Assembly: GCA_020718275.1 (NCBI GenBank)
Contig: DYSI01000014.1
Coordinates: 1-38,252, forward strand
DNA length: 38,252 nucleotides
Source of the DNA: Draconibacterium orientale
Lineage (GTDB): Bacteria > Bacteroidota > Bacteroidia > Bacteroidales > UBA1556
Direction: 5' to 3'
Shown: piece by piece, positions 25,923 through 36,900 of the stretch
Numbering within the stretch: position 1 is the first letter of the stretch
How the letters are laid out: every line of letters begins with the position of its first letter
Program-made: the position numbers and the translations under genes
Notes under the pieces: generated by a model
What the model was told of the DNA's origin: nothing
Database searches by the model: none
What the model saw: the letters and a program-made list of their open reading frames with translations, nothing else

Positions 25923-26918
25923 TTATCCTACTTGATTAGAAGTGATGGCTACCAGATTTACGATATCGTCTACCGAACAACCTCTGGAGAGGTCATTAAT
26001 GGGAGCAGCCATACCTTGCAAAACAGGGCCAACGGCTTCGGCACCAGCTAAACGTTGCACAAGTTTATAGGCAATGTTTCCGGCATCTAAAGTTGGGAAT
26101 ACCAATACATTAGCTTTACCAGCAATGGGACTTCCTGGGGCTTTTTTACTACCAATAGCTTCAATAATGGCTGCATCTGCTTGAAACTCACCATCGATTA
26201 ATAAATCAGGCGCCATTTCTCTGGCCAATCGAGTTGCTTCTACCACTTTATCGACATCTTCATGGGCGCCACTGCCTTTGGTACTAAAACTTAGCATGGC
26301 CACTTTTGGATTTATTTTGGCGATTGACTTGGCAGTAGCGGCACTTGCCACCGCTATTTCAGCCAATTGTTTGGCATTGGGATTTGGATTCACCGCGCAG
26401 TCAGCAAAAACCATCACGCCATCTTCACCAAAGGTGTTGTCTTTCAAAATCATAATAAATGCGCCTGAAACTACACTGCTATTGGGAGCTGTTTTTACAA
26501 TCTGAAAGGCAGGACGCAACACATCACCAGTAGCATGTTCGGCGCCACTAACCTCACCATCGGCATAGCCCGCTTTAATCAAAAGTGGTCCCAAATATAG
26601 CGGTTGGTTACACAGCTCTTCTGCTTCGGCTCGTGCTAGACCTTTGCCTTTGCGTATTTCGAGCAGTAGCTGAATCATTTCTTCGCGTCGGGGATCCGTG
26701 CTCGGATTGTATATTTCAACGTTACTGATGTTTTTCAATCCCCATTGCTGAGCATTGAAATGTATCGTGTTTTCGTTGCCAACTAAGATAAGCTTTGCCA
26801 AACCCTCTTCTACGATTTGGTCGGCAGCTTTTAGGGTTCGTTCGGCTTCTCCTTCTGGCAAAACGATAGTGCGTGGATTTGCCTTCGCACTCGCTTTAAT
26901 GTTTTCTAATAAACTCAT
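25923..26918 (-). CDS. pta: Phosphate acetyltransferase
   Basis: The 331-residue catalytic-domain-only form interconverts acetyl-CoA plus phosphate and acetyl phosphate plus CoA. Family blocks are RTIVLPEGEAERTLKAAD, GLARAEAEEL, SGAEHATGDVLRPAFQIVKT, FADCAVNPNPNAKQLAEIA, MLSFSTKGSGAHEDV, DGEFQADAAI and LVFPTLDAGNIAYKLVQRL. It lacks the N-terminal DRTGG regulatory region of long Pta. It is the first gene of the operon with the dehydrogenase and ackA, and has a -7 box upstream. Phosphate butyryltransferase is less likely given the intact VFPTLDAGNIAYK block and the acetate kinase partner. Confidence 0.96.
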   Translation of the reverse strand: MSLLENIKASAKANPRTIVLPEGEAERTLKAADQIVEEGLAKLILVGNENTIHFNAQQWGLKNISNVEIYNPSTDPRREEMIQLLLEIRKGKGLARAEAEELCNQPLYLGPLLIKAGYADGEVSGAEHATGDVLRPAFQIVKTAPNSSVVSGAFIMILKDNTFGEDGVMVFADCAVNPNPNAKQLAEIAVASAATAKSIAKINPKVAMLSFSTKGSGAHEDVDKVVEATRLAREMAPDLLIDGEFQADAAIIEAIGSKKAPGSPIAGKANVLVFPTLDAGNIAYKLVQRLAGAEAVGPVLQGMAAPINDLSRGCSVDDIVNLVAITSNQVG

Positions 26919-26982
26919 GGATTGTATAAGATTTTAATGAAATTACGGCAATTAACGTGATTATTTGGATAATAATGCACGG

Positions 26983-26990
26983 CAAAAATA
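26983..26990 (-). promoter_or_regulatory. -7 promoter box upstream of pta
   Basis: TATTTTTG on the minus strand matches TAnnTTTG exactly and lies about 64 bases before the pta ATG. No TTG is found 17-23 bases upstream of it, so the assignment rests on the -7 box alone. Confidence 0.4.
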
Positions 26991-27408
26991 CGGATATTCT
27001 TATCATTTCTTATATTTAACGCAATTCTATATTTTATCTTAAATTGCTGATTAAAAATATTTTATAATCTAAAATCATTATAAATTAGTTTTCGTTATTA
27101 AAATAACGCTTTGTTTTTGCCAATTGGTTCTGTCGGTAATTCAAAAGCTTGTTTTTCGACTCATAAACTTTTTATCCCAGCTTTATCTTTCAAAAATCTA
27201 GTAGGTAACCAATGCGATTTGCATTCTCCTAACAAAAACTTAAGTGTTAAAAATGAATCAATCGACACGGAAAAAATATGGTGTTGCAGAATATTATTTT
27301 AGATTATTTTTTAAATTACTGATTGACAATGTATTAAAAAAATAATTTACTCAAAAATAAATTATGATAATTGTTATATTATTATGTTAGCAACATAAAT
27401 AAATCTTC
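26991..27408. other. AT-rich divergent intergenic region
   Basis: This is part of a 701-base gap between the divergent pta operon and the giant surface-protein gene. It is very AT-rich and holds no recognisable RNA gene. A possible reading frame at 27111-27302 has no family similarity or start signals, and I do not count it as a gene. Confidence 0.5.
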
Positions 27409-27416
27409 TAAATTTG
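27387..27416 (+). promoter_or_regulatory. Promoter of the giant surface-protein gene
   Basis: TAAATTTG (27409-27416) is a perfect -7 box, with TTAG (27387-27390), a near match to a -33 TTTG, 18 bases upstream. The predicted transcript has a leader of about 200 bases before the ATG at 27620, long enough for control by structure or by a protein. Confidence 0.45.
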
Positions 27417-27619
27417 CCGCGCTAGACAGAAACAATATCCGCTTACTTTCTTCAAACACTTCAACTAAGTAGGTGGCTATTAATTTCATATCTTTTTTTT
27501 TACTAATAAAACTAACCAATTAGCGCATTTGGCTATTTGGTTTATCGTGGATTTTAAAGATAGAAAATTTTCGTAAGAAAAATGTTGCCTTATTCTCAAA
27601 ATATTTTAAATGATGTACT

Positions 27620-30600
27620 ATGAATAATCGCGTATTATTTATGTTAGTCGTGCTCGTAATGAGCTTTCAAGCTAAATCAATTGATTTTAGTGGAACTTAT
27701 ACCGTTGGTGCCACTGGTGACTACCCCAATTTAACGGCAGTAGCAAATGCTTTGAAACTGGCGACGAATACAGTTACTGGCAATTGTATTTTTGAAATTA
27801 AGGCTGATTACAACACCAGTTCCGAAACTTTTCCAATCGTTTTTAAGCAATACATTGGTTCATCGAGCTATTCGGTAACCATTCGGCCACAAGCAGGTGT
27901 TAGCGCTTTGCTTACTGCGGGTAGTAATACCACCGCTGTAATTAGCATGGACGAAGGCGACAATTACCATTTCGACGGTAGAGCAGGAGGGAGTGGAAGT
28001 GCTATTTGGACTATCCGCAACACCAGAACCACCTCTACTTATGGCGCTGTGATTCGTTTGTTGAATGGTGCAAGCAATAATCTTTTTGAATACTTAGTGG
28101 TTGAAAGTCAAAACGCCTCAACTAATAGTGCTAATATTCACATTCAAGGAACCAATAATACAATTCCAAATAGTAATAATACCATAAGTTATTGCCAAAT
28201 TAGAAACCGATCTGATGTGGCAGGAACTTATCACACCAACGGAATTTATGCCAATGGAAATACAACTTATCCTAATACGGACAACCTAATTGATAATTGC
28301 GAATTTTTCAATCACTTTAATGCTGCTTCAACCTCTTATGCTATTTTCGTTAGTACCGGAAATACAATTTACACGATTACCAATAATAGAATTTTCCAGC
28401 CTTCCACACTAACTTATACAACGGGAAGGTATCATATGGGAATTAGGGTTAATAATGCCAGTGGAAATAATTTTATAGTCTCAAACAATACTATAGGATA
28501 TGCTACTAATTCATCAACTGGCACTTACACCATGACTGGCGCAGTTGCTACAACCTATGTCGGGATCTATCTAACCGTAGGTACCACCATTGCAACCGAG
28601 GTTCAGGGAAATAAGATTAAAGCAATTAGCCTTGCCACATCAAGTAACAGCAATGGTGGATACGGGGTTTTCAGTGGTATTTACCTAACCCTAGGCAAGG
28701 TAAATATAGGTACCAGCAGTGGAAATATAATTGGTGATTCAAGCAGCAATGGCAATATCCAAATTACTAAAAACATTTCAAGTACAACATTATCTCTTGT
28801 CAATGGTATCGCCTCCGCTTCAACTTCCACTGTCAATATTGCTAATAATAGTATTTCAGGGATTACTTTTACTAGTCCATTTGCGGCAAGCTACCTTTAC
28901 TTTAAAGGAATCACTACCTCTGGAACTAATGGTATTTACACCATAACTAATAATAAAATAGGAAGCTATGGAAATGCAAATAATATCCAAATCGGTATTG
29001 ATGCTACAACAACCGGAGCCGGTAGAACAATGGGAATTTACAATTCGGCCACAGGGACTTGCACAATTAGTGATAATGCCGTTTGTAATATTACCGACTA
29101 TTGTCAAGGAAATGAGTATTTTATGGGTATTTACAATTCATCAGGTATCAGCACTATTACGCAAAATAAGGTGTTTAATCTAATATCTTCCGCCTCATTA
29201 GCCAACAGCGCTACTAGCCCTGCTTTAGGTGGGATAATACAAACATCGACCGTAAGTGGGATTCACAAAATGAACGAAAACCGAGTTTATAATTTAGAGG
29301 CCAAACATCCTACTATAAATAATTATGTGGTTGGAATTTATTTTAACGGACCGGCGGCCAATAGTCATGAGCTTTCCAATAATATGGTTTTTAATTTAAC
29401 CAGTGCTAGCAGCAACGTAAGTACTTTTATTTTTGGAATGTATGTAGCCGGTGGCGCTGGTACTTCCGTGAAAAATTATATTCATAGTCTTTCAACTGGA
29501 AGTAGCCCCAGTCGCGTAGCTGGTTATTATATTACCGGAAGTAGTATGTGTTTTGAAAATAATAAAATCCGGCTTGGAATTGATGCTAACGGAAATAGCC
29601 TAACTTCTGCGATCAATTTATATGGTATTTATAAATCCAGCGCTTTATCTAATAGCTTCTATTATAATACTGTATACATCGGCGGAACAGGGGTTGCAAG
29701 CACGGCTACTAATACAATGACATTCTATCGAACCACCAGTACACCTTTAGATTATGTTAAAAACAATATTTTAGTCAATAACCGATCTAATGCTACGACA
29801 GGCGGAAAGCATTATTGCTTTGTAACCAATGGCGCTAATAATGCCAATTTCGACTACAATATTTATTATGCAAATGGAACAGGTGGCAATGTTGGAAGCG
29901 TAAACAATGGTTCAACAGCCAGAACAACACTTCGTTTAGTTCGTGAGAATTTTCCAAATCAAGAGTTGCATTCTGCCTACGGCGACCCAAGTTTTATAAA
30001 TGCGACAGGTAATGTAACCGCTTTGAACTTAAACCTCAGCGGCACAACCCCCGCAGAAGGAGCTGGATTGAGCATGCCTAGCATTACGCAAGATTATGAA
30101 GGCGATATCAGGGCTAGCTTAACGCCAGTGGATATGGGTGCGGATGCAGGCAATTATACAGCCAATGACTTGTTCACCCCAAACATAAGCTTTAGTCCAT
30201 TAGCCAATACTAGTTCGTTTGCTAATCGAACTTTAACGGATGTAAATTTGAGTGATGTTGGAATCGGAATACCCACTTCGGGGGCGAGTGTTCCCACTAT
30301 TTGGTATCGCATTTCATCAGGGAGTGCCACTGCATGGACTTATAATGCCGGAACTTTGACTAGCGGAGATGGATTTTCGGGGCTATGGTCGTTTACGATT
30401 GACTATTCCAAATTATCGCGCTCGGCTGTTTCAGGTGATGTTATCCAATATTATATTGTTGCTCAAGATCAAGCGACTAGCCCAAATATTTGGTATTCTC
30501 CTTTTATTGGCGCTAATCATTCGAGTGTAACAAGCAGGACAGCCTCGCCCACCACGCCGAACAGTTATACCGTCTCTACTTCTTCTTTATCAGGAACTTA

Positions 30601-33442
30601 CGAAATTGGTTCTGGAGGAGATTATCCTAGTTTGACAGGCACTGGTGGTTTTTTTGCAGCCGCAAATGCAAGCTCCATCATTGGGGATATCACCCTTAAG
30701 ATTGTTTCTGATTTAACTGAAACAGGGACCAATGCACTCAATGCCCTCAGTACTGGCGGTAGCGCCTTTAGCATCACCATCCAACCTAATTCTAATACGG
30801 TTTATACGATTTCAGGAGGCATCAATAATGCACTGATTAAACTGAATGGAGCCGATAACATCTATTTTGACGGTAGGTATGCGGGGAGTGGTAATTACTT
30901 GAAATTTCGAAATACCAATACTGGCAATTTTAATGCAATATCTTTTATCAACGGAGCATGTAACAATAAAGTTCAGTATTGCACTTTTGAAGGTAAATCT
31001 ACTCAATATGTTATACTCTTCTCGACTTCAACAGCCAGTACTGGCAACAATTTTAATCTGATTGACAACAACATTATTCGTGATCATTCGGATATGATTA
31101 GTGTACCAACCTATGGGATTTATTCTAATGGTACCGGAAGTACGGGGATCGAAAATAGCGATAATACCATTAGCAATAATCAAATCTTTAATTTTGAAAC
31201 TTCAGGAGTTTACGTTGCGGCTATTGGAAATGGAGATAACTGGGTGATTAGAGGTAATCATTTTTATAATAATTTGTCCACTCCACCATCTTCAGTACAA
31301 TACCCAATATATATTGCAAGCAGCAATTCCGATAATTGCCAGATTACCAATAATTATATTGGAGGTCAATCAACTTCATGCGGGGGAAGTGCTTGGATTA
31401 ACTCAGGAGCGGTAAATTTCTATCCTATTTACCTTTCAAATGTTGGGACCACCACCGCTAGTACCATCGATAATAATGTGATTAGCAATATCCATCTCAC
31501 TAGCACAGGTGCTTCAAATTTTTGTGGTATTTATCAAAATGCAGGAAATTGCAATATTGGTACAACCAATGGGAATATCATTGGATCAGCCACGATTGCT
31601 TCCAGTATAGTTATTGCCGGCACTGCTGAAGTAATGGCTATCAGAATAGGAGGAGGTATTTCAAATATAAACAAAAACACTATTGCCAATATCACTCAAA
31701 CTTCTTCCTCTCTTAGTCATATTTCTGGTATTTATATTGCTAGTTTAGCTGCTATCAATATTAAAAGTAACCGTATTTATAAAATTGGTCCAAATTTTTC
31801 AGTTAGCACGACCAGTTCAATCAATGGCATTAGGTTTAGTAGTGCAAGCACTCCATCATCCTATAGCGTGTATAATAATGTAATCTCGTTAGGACAGAAT
31901 GCCTTTTCAACTAGTCAGCCTGTTTATGGTATTTACTATAATAATGGAACAGGCGGGACTGTGAAAATGTTTTATAATTCCATTTATATACTGGGAAATG
32001 TTTCGGCTTCCACTTACGTATCATCTGGTTTTTATAAAGTTAGGAGTAGTAATGTAAATCTCAAAAACAATATTTTTTATAATGAAAGATCTGGTAATAG
32101 TTCTTCTAATGTCGCAATTACATTTGCAGACGCTAGTGGTACGATTGAATCCGACTATAATCTTTTGATTTCGGCTAATTCAGCTCAGATTGGGTGCTAT
32201 GGATCTACCAATTATAGTTTCGCAGGCTGGAAGACGATTTCAGGGAAAGACGCATCCAGTTGGAGTGATGTAAATACCAATGTAGCTTCTGCTGATCTGT
32301 TTTTGGATGCTAGTAATGGCGATTTATCCATTATCCCCGACAATTCTGAATGCTGGTTTTCCAACGGTAATGGCATTGCTTTAAGTGAGGTAAGCACAGA
32401 TTATGCCGGTGACTCCAGAAATATTGATGATGCTGATGGTTCGTCAGATATCGGCGCTTTCGAATTTGACAGTCCAGAAACAAACTTGCCCATTTCAGCC
32501 ACCCAAAGTGGTAGTATTGCCGTTGGAAACACCACCACCTATACCATTGGCGGCAGAACAGTTGCAACTATCACTTGGAAAAGTGGTTCAGCATTGCCGA
32601 CCGCTATTGACGTTCAATATTTTAGCGGCGTGCATGCTGATTTACCTAGCTCCAGTCCGATGTTTGGCTATACCCAAATTACGCAAACTGGTGGTACTAA
32701 TTTCGTGTATGATATCACTTTGCCTTTCACTGATGCATTACTTGGATTAATTGCTGATCCTACTAAACTTTCTCTGGCAAAATCCGAAGACGGAATTACT
32801 TGGGTTGATCTTGAGGGAACTGTTAATTACACTGCTCGAACCATTACACTCAAAAATCTTACAGCATTTAGTTATTTCAACATCATCAGCTATGGCGATT
32901 TGGCAGGAAGTACCTTGCCAATAGAGTTATTAAGTTTCAAAGCTACCACCAACGAAAATTCGGTAGCCTTATTTTGGGAAACAGCCTCGGAGAAGAATAA
33001 TAATTATTTCGAAGTGCAGAGGTCTGAAGATTTGAAGCATTATACGCCAATTGGCCAATTATCAGGAAATGGAACGACCAGTATTGCTCATCATTATCAA
33101 TTTACGGATGCAAACCCATTATTTGGAAGTAATTATTATCGCTTACTAAGTGTGGATTATGATGGTACTGAGCATTTTTCAAATGTATTGCATGCCAAAT
33201 TTAATGCTTCTGACCTTCAAATTTATAGCAATGCCCAAGGCTTTGATTTGACTTGGTCGGTTGCTTCTAAGGATGCTGCTGTTGAAGTGTATGATGTGAG
33301 TGGTAGAATGGTTTATTATCAAAATATTCCTAACGGAACTACCCATTTGCAAATTACGCCTAGCAACCAGCTCGCAACAGGCATTTATATGCTTAGGGTT
33401 TTTATGGGCGGCGAATACCAAAGCTTCAAAGTGATGAAGTAG
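27620..33442 (+). CDS. Giant beta-helix surface protein exported by type IX secretion
   Basis: The 1940-residue protein has a signal peptide (about 1-21; unusually not followed by Gln). Two homologous halves follow: one opens at about 23 (SGTYTVGATGDYPNLT), the other at about 990 (SGTYEIGSGGDYPSLT). Each continues into a long run of Asn/Ser/Thr/Gly/Ile-rich turns such as NNTISYCQI, GIYANGNT and ISNNQIFN, diagnostic of right-handed parallel beta-helices. A linker domain lies at about 850-975. Near the C-terminus are a Fn3-like block (LPIELLSFKATTNENSVALF, about 1766 onward) and a type A sorting domain (about 1863-1940), ending GIYMLRVFMGGEYQSFKVMK. It should cross the outer membrane through the type IX machine and be anchored on the cell surface. 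Adhesion or polysaccharide binding is plausible; no catalytic motif was seen. Confidence 0.92.
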   Translation: MNNRVLFMLVVLVMSFQAKSIDFSGTYTVGATGDYPNLTAVANALKLATNTVTGNCIFEIKADYNTSSETFPIVFKQYIGSSSYSVTIRPQAGVSALLTAGSNTTAVISMDEGDNYHFDGRAGGSGSAIWTIRNTRTTSTYGAVIRLLNGASNNLFEYLVVESQNASTNSANIHIQGTNNTIPNSNNTISYCQIRNRSDVAGTYHTNGIYANGNTTYPNTDNLIDNCEFFNHFNAASTSYAIFVSTGNTIYTITNNRIFQPSTLTYTTGRYHMGIRVNNASGNNFIVSNNTIGYATNSSTGTYTMTGAVATTYVGIYLTVGTTIATEVQGNKIKAISLATSSNSNGGYGVFSGIYLTLGKVNIGTSSGNIIGDSSSNGNIQITKNISSTTLSLVNGIASASTSTVNIANNSISGITFTSPFAASYLYFKGITTSGTNGIYTITNNKIGSYGNANNIQIGIDATTTGAGRTMGIYNSATGTCTISDNAVCNITDYCQGNEYFMGIYNSSGISTITQNKVFNLISSASLANSATSPALGGIIQTSTVSGIHKMNENRVYNLEAKHPTINNYVVGIYFNGPAANSHELSNNMVFNLTSASSNVSTFIFGMYVAGGAGTSVKNYIHSLSTGSSPSRVAGYYITGSSMCFENNKIRLGIDANGNSLTSAINLYGIYKSSALSNSFYYNTVYIGGTGVASTATNTMTFYRTTSTPLDYVKNNILVNNRSNATTGGKHYCFVTNGANNANFDYNIYYANGTGGNVGSVNNGSTARTTLRLVRENFPNQELHSAYGDPSFINATGNVTALNLNLSGTTPAEGAGLSMPSITQDYEGDIRASLTPVDMGADAGNYTANDLFTPNISFSPLANTSSFANRTLTDVNLSDVGIGIPTSGASVPTIWYRISSGSATAWTYNAGTLTSGDGFSGLWSFTIDYSKLSRSAVSGDVIQYYIVAQDQATSPNIWYSPFIGANHSSVTSRTASPTTPNSYTVSTSSLSGTYEIGSGGDYPSLTGTGGFFAAANASSIIGDITLKIVSDLTETGTNALNALSTGGSAFSITIQPNSNTVYTISGGINNALIKLNGADNIYFDGRYAGSGNYLKFRNTNTGNFNAISFINGACNNKVQYCTFEGKSTQYVILFSTSTASTGNNFNLIDNNIIRDHSDMISVPTYGIYSNGTGSTGIENSDNTISNNQIFNFETSGVYVAAIGNGDNWVIRGNHFYNNLSTPPSSVQYPIYIASSNSDNCQITNNYIGGQSTSCGGSAWINSGAVNFYPIYLSNVGTTTASTIDNNVISNIHLTSTGASNFCGIYQNAGNCNIGTTNGNIIGSATIASSIVIAGTAEVMAIRIGGGISNINKNTIANITQTSSSLSHISGIYIASLAAINIKSNRIYKIGPNFSVSTTSSINGIRFSSASTPSSYSVYNNVISLGQNAFSTSQPVYGIYYNNGTGGTVKMFYNSIYILGNVSASTYVSSGFYKVRSSNVNLKNNIFYNERSGNSSSNVAITFADASGTIESDYNLLISANSAQIGCYGSTNYSFAGWKTISGKDASSWSDVNTNVASADLFLDASNGDLSIIPDNSECWFSNGNGIALSEVSTDYAGDSRNIDDADGSSDIGAFEFDSPETNLPISATQSGSIAVGNTTTYTIGGRTVATITWKSGSALPTAIDVQYFSGVHADLPSSSPMFGYTQITQTGGTNFVYDITLPFTDALLGLIADPTKLSLAKSEDGITWVDLEGTVNYTARTITLKNLTAFSYFNIISYGDLAGSTLPIELLSFKATTNENSVALFWETASEKNNNYFEVQRSEDLKHYTPIGQLSGNGTTSIAHHYQFTDANPLFGSNYYRLLSVDYDGTEHFSNVLHAKFNASDLQIYSNAQGFDLTWSVASKDAAVEVYDVSGRMVYYQNIPNGTTHLQITPSNQLATGIYMLRVFMGGEYQSFKVMK

Positions 33443-33519
33443 GCTTCGGCAAAATCCTTTTAAGTAAATCTATTGCTTAGGCATTTGGAGTGTGTAGGCT
33501 AGATTTATGAAGGAGCAAT

Positions 33520-33990
33520 TTACCGTCTACAGATTGCTTTTTCTAAAGCCTGTTGTAGCTTATCGGGTTCTTCGTATTCCATTGGGTAATGTTCGATTCC
33601 AGCCTCTGTAAACAGTGGTCCCACGATGACAAAGCCATGCCTTTTGTAAAAGTTAATTGCGCCCACTTGTGCGTGGAGATAGATTTTCTGCTTAAATGGG
33701 CTTACATCAGTGAGCATAAAGCGCAGAATATCATGACCTAGACCTTTTGAGCGGAATGATTGTAGCATGGCAAAACGCTCAAACTTGATCCCCTTGTCGG
33801 TGCGACGATAGCGCGCTGTTCCAACCCATTGTTTGCGGTATTCGACCATAAAATGGGTAGACTCTTCCTCATTTTCGTATTCCAAATCGGCGGGCACTTG
33901 CTGTTCGTCAACAAAGACTTTGGTGCGTATAGCCATGGCTTGCTGGTGCAATTCCGTATCTTTAAAATAAAACTTAACAATTCGGCTCAT
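33520..33990 (-). CDS. GNAT-family N-acetyltransferase
   Basis: The 156-residue protein transfers an acyl group from acetyl-CoA to an unknown amine. The N-terminal block AIRTKVFVDEQQVPADLEYE and WVGTARYRRTDKGIKFERFA lead to the acetyl-CoA binding motif QSFRSKGLGHDIL, then LHAQVGAINFYKRHGF. This pattern is like the ElaA-type GNATs. It begins 3 bases after the sensor kinase stop, so it is almost certainly on the kinase's transcript. It is convergent with the giant surface-protein gene. Confidence 0.9.
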   Translation of the reverse strand: MSRIVKFYFKDTELHQQAMAIRTKVFVDEQQVPADLEYENEEESTHFMVEYRKQWVGTARYRRTDKGIKFERFAMLQSFRSKGLGHDILRFMLTDVSPFKQKIYLHAQVGAINFYKRHGFVIVGPLFTEAGIEHYPMEYEEPDKLQQALEKAICRR

Positions 33991-33993
33991 AAA

Positions 33994-36900
33994 TCATAAT
34001 TTTGGTAAAGGCAATTCGATGATAAAGCTAGTTCCGATATCCATCGTCGATTCAAAATGAATAGTTCCGTTGGCATTGGTCACAATGTTTTTCACCATGG
34101 CAAGGCCAAGTCCTGCGCCTTTTGTTTTAGTGGTGAATTTCGGTACAAAAATCATCGGTTTCAAATCATCAGAAATTCCTTTTCCATTATCGGTGAAGCG
34201 AATGAAGAGATGATTATCTCTATTTTGCAATTCAATTTTCAGTTCGAGATCGCGAGTTTCGGCTTTTGCTTGCAAACTATTCTTTATCAGATTATTAAAT
34301 ACTCTTAACCACTGGTTTTTATCGATGAGAACCTGGGCATTTTCAGCCAGTATAAGGCTGATGTGGAGGTCTTTTTCTTCTTGAAAGAGCGCCACCGAAG
34401 ACTGTACGATGGCATTTAAATCTTGCAGTTCAACCGTTGATTTGGGCATTTCGGCAAAATCAGAAAAGGCAGTAGCAATATCGGATAGTGTATCGATTTG
34501 TTCGATCAGCGTATTGGCGAGTGATTGCATTCTTTCTTTCGAAAAATCAGCGTTCTGGTTGAAGCTATGGAGCATATATTGCACGCTCAACTTCATGGGT
34601 GTAAGCGGGTTTTTGATTTCGTGGGCCACCTGTTTCGCCATTTCGCGCCATGCCGATTCGCGTTCGCTTTTAGCCAATTTTTCGCTACTTAGCGCAAGTT
34701 CGTCCAGCATTTTATTATATTCTTCTACCAAGGTGTTTATTTCGTCAATGCCTTTCCACTTAATCTTTTGGTTCGTTTTTCCAAGCCCTACTTCATGGAG
34801 ATGCTTTTTCAGCACATTAAGCGAGCGCGATAGATAGTTGCTGACCAATAAAATGGTTAGAATAGCCAGCACAAAAATGAGTGTATAAACATTCATCAGC
34901 GTTGCCATCCAGCTCGAGGATTCCGATTTTAGCAATTCCTCATGCGCAAAATGGGGTAAATTAATGAAGGCAACCACTCGCCCATCTTCGTTGTGAAAGG
35001 GAATATAGGCTGAGGAATAAACCAGTGTTCCTATGTTTTCTTTGGTGATAAACAAACCTTGGTGCTCCTCTTTCAGACTTAGAAAAGCTTGTGGATTCAT
35101 CAATCTGGAAATGAGTGGGTAATCAAAAACCTCATTTCGGGTACTGGCAATTAATCGCCCTTGCGGATTGTAAATATTGATATCTGTATCGAAAACACTT
35201 GAAAATCTGCCAATTAGCTTGTTTATTACCCCAACATCCAATTTACGAAGGCCGTCCTCTTTTTCAAATTTATGTTCAAACTCTGTTTGGAGCGACTTGG
35301 CCAAGGCTTCGAGGTGACTATTGTTTTTATTGTCGTTAAGTTTGCGAAAATAGAAAAGCGTAATCAAGGTGATGGCCACAAAGGAGCTAAGGATAATACT
35401 CGTCATTACAACTTGCATGCGACCTGCAAAACTCCTTTGCCACAATGGATTATGTGGATTCAAGCTAATAAGGTTTAGAAAAATAAAAAATATCAAACCG
35501 TAGAGAACAAAAAGATAGCTGAAGGAGCTTAGCTTATTAAAAAAACTAGGCATTTGTAGACTCAATACATACAGTTGGTTTTTGGATGCGCGATAAATTA
35601 AATGATCATAGCCGCCTTGTTCCATGAATCGGAAATCGCTCTTGTCCATCTTTTGCCAATGATAATGCTCTGGAAATCGGTAGCTTCCATAGGATTCAAT
35701 TCTTTCATTTTCTTCGTATAGGGCCAAGGAGTAATTTGCAATTTTCTCGAATGGATCGTTGCCTTTTGCGCTCAGCAATCGGGTGAATCCTTTGCGTTTT
35801 AGCTTGGAATTGATCTCGATATAAACCGTATACACAAGGGGTTTATCCGTTATGGTTTGCAGAAATCGCAATAATCCTAGGTAATTAATTTGCCCCGTTC
35901 CGTAATTTAGTCGGTATAAATTTTTGTTGCTGGTGAGGCTTCCAAAGCGGATGAGGTTGTAATAAAAAAAGGAATCACAGATGATTTCGGTATTTTGAGG
36001 TTGAATCATCAGTTTCATGTCTTGCGAACAAATGGTCGTTTGCAAATCGTATTGATCGAAGTGACTGTATTTTCTAAAATAATGCTCTTCGATATATAAG
36101 CCTATCGAATCGAAATTCACCTCCGATTGGTAGAACATCTTTAGTAGGCTTGTGTCCGAGTATATCTTTGTGGCTATGTCGGTATAAAAATATTCTGCTT
36201 GCGGGTCTTGATCGGTTGCGATGTTTTTTACTAAGCCAATTCGCTTATTATGTTCGTTATCAAGATTGAAGGTTGTGAGCCAATATGAGAGTAATAGGCT
36301 GATAGCCAAAAGATAAAGTATATTTACAGAAAAGCGGTGGAGGATTTTGCCCTGCTTGATCCATTGGTTTGAAAGCAAAAATAAGCCGAAGAAAAGGAAA
36401 GTATAATAATGATCAGAGAGGATAAAAAACGTAAGCAGACCAACGACCAGCAGAACGATGGCCAAAATGGTATATTTCATTTTAGGCGTAAAGGTGTCTG
36501 CATAAAGCAAATAATCGAGTCGAACAAAAAGCTGATAAAAGCCAAAAATCCAAACGCTTAAGCTTATTAAGCCAATCAGCGTGAGGTAATTAAAATCTGA
36601 AATAAGCAACAGATTATAGGAAATGGTAGAATGAAAAACTAGATCAGCGACCATACCTTTGAGCAGGAGGAGGACGAAAAATATCGAAATCAGAAAGCCG
36701 CCATAAACTACAGCCTGCCAATACCGATTTTTCCAGCGCAAACTTGCGAAGTCTTTTAGATAATCATGCAGCGAAATCAAGGCAAAAAGACCAGCGAAAG
36801 ACGCCAAAATAAACTCGCCCAAGGAGCTGAATAATAATGAGCTAGCAAAAGTGGTCGGACTGAAAATAGGGCCATTGAGCAAAATGGAAGGGGTAAATAC

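Noticed and set aside
27111-27302. 63-codon plus-strand frame in the gap upstream of the giant surface protein
   Set aside because: It lies in an AT-rich spacer, resembles no family, and ends before the promoter of the next gene. I treat it as chance.
27620-33442. DNA-level tandem repeats or CRISPR-like pattern in the giant gene
   Set aside because: Recurring GGTATTTAC-type strings follow from repeated Gly-Ile-Tyr turns in the beta-helix and are not regularly spaced DNA repeats.
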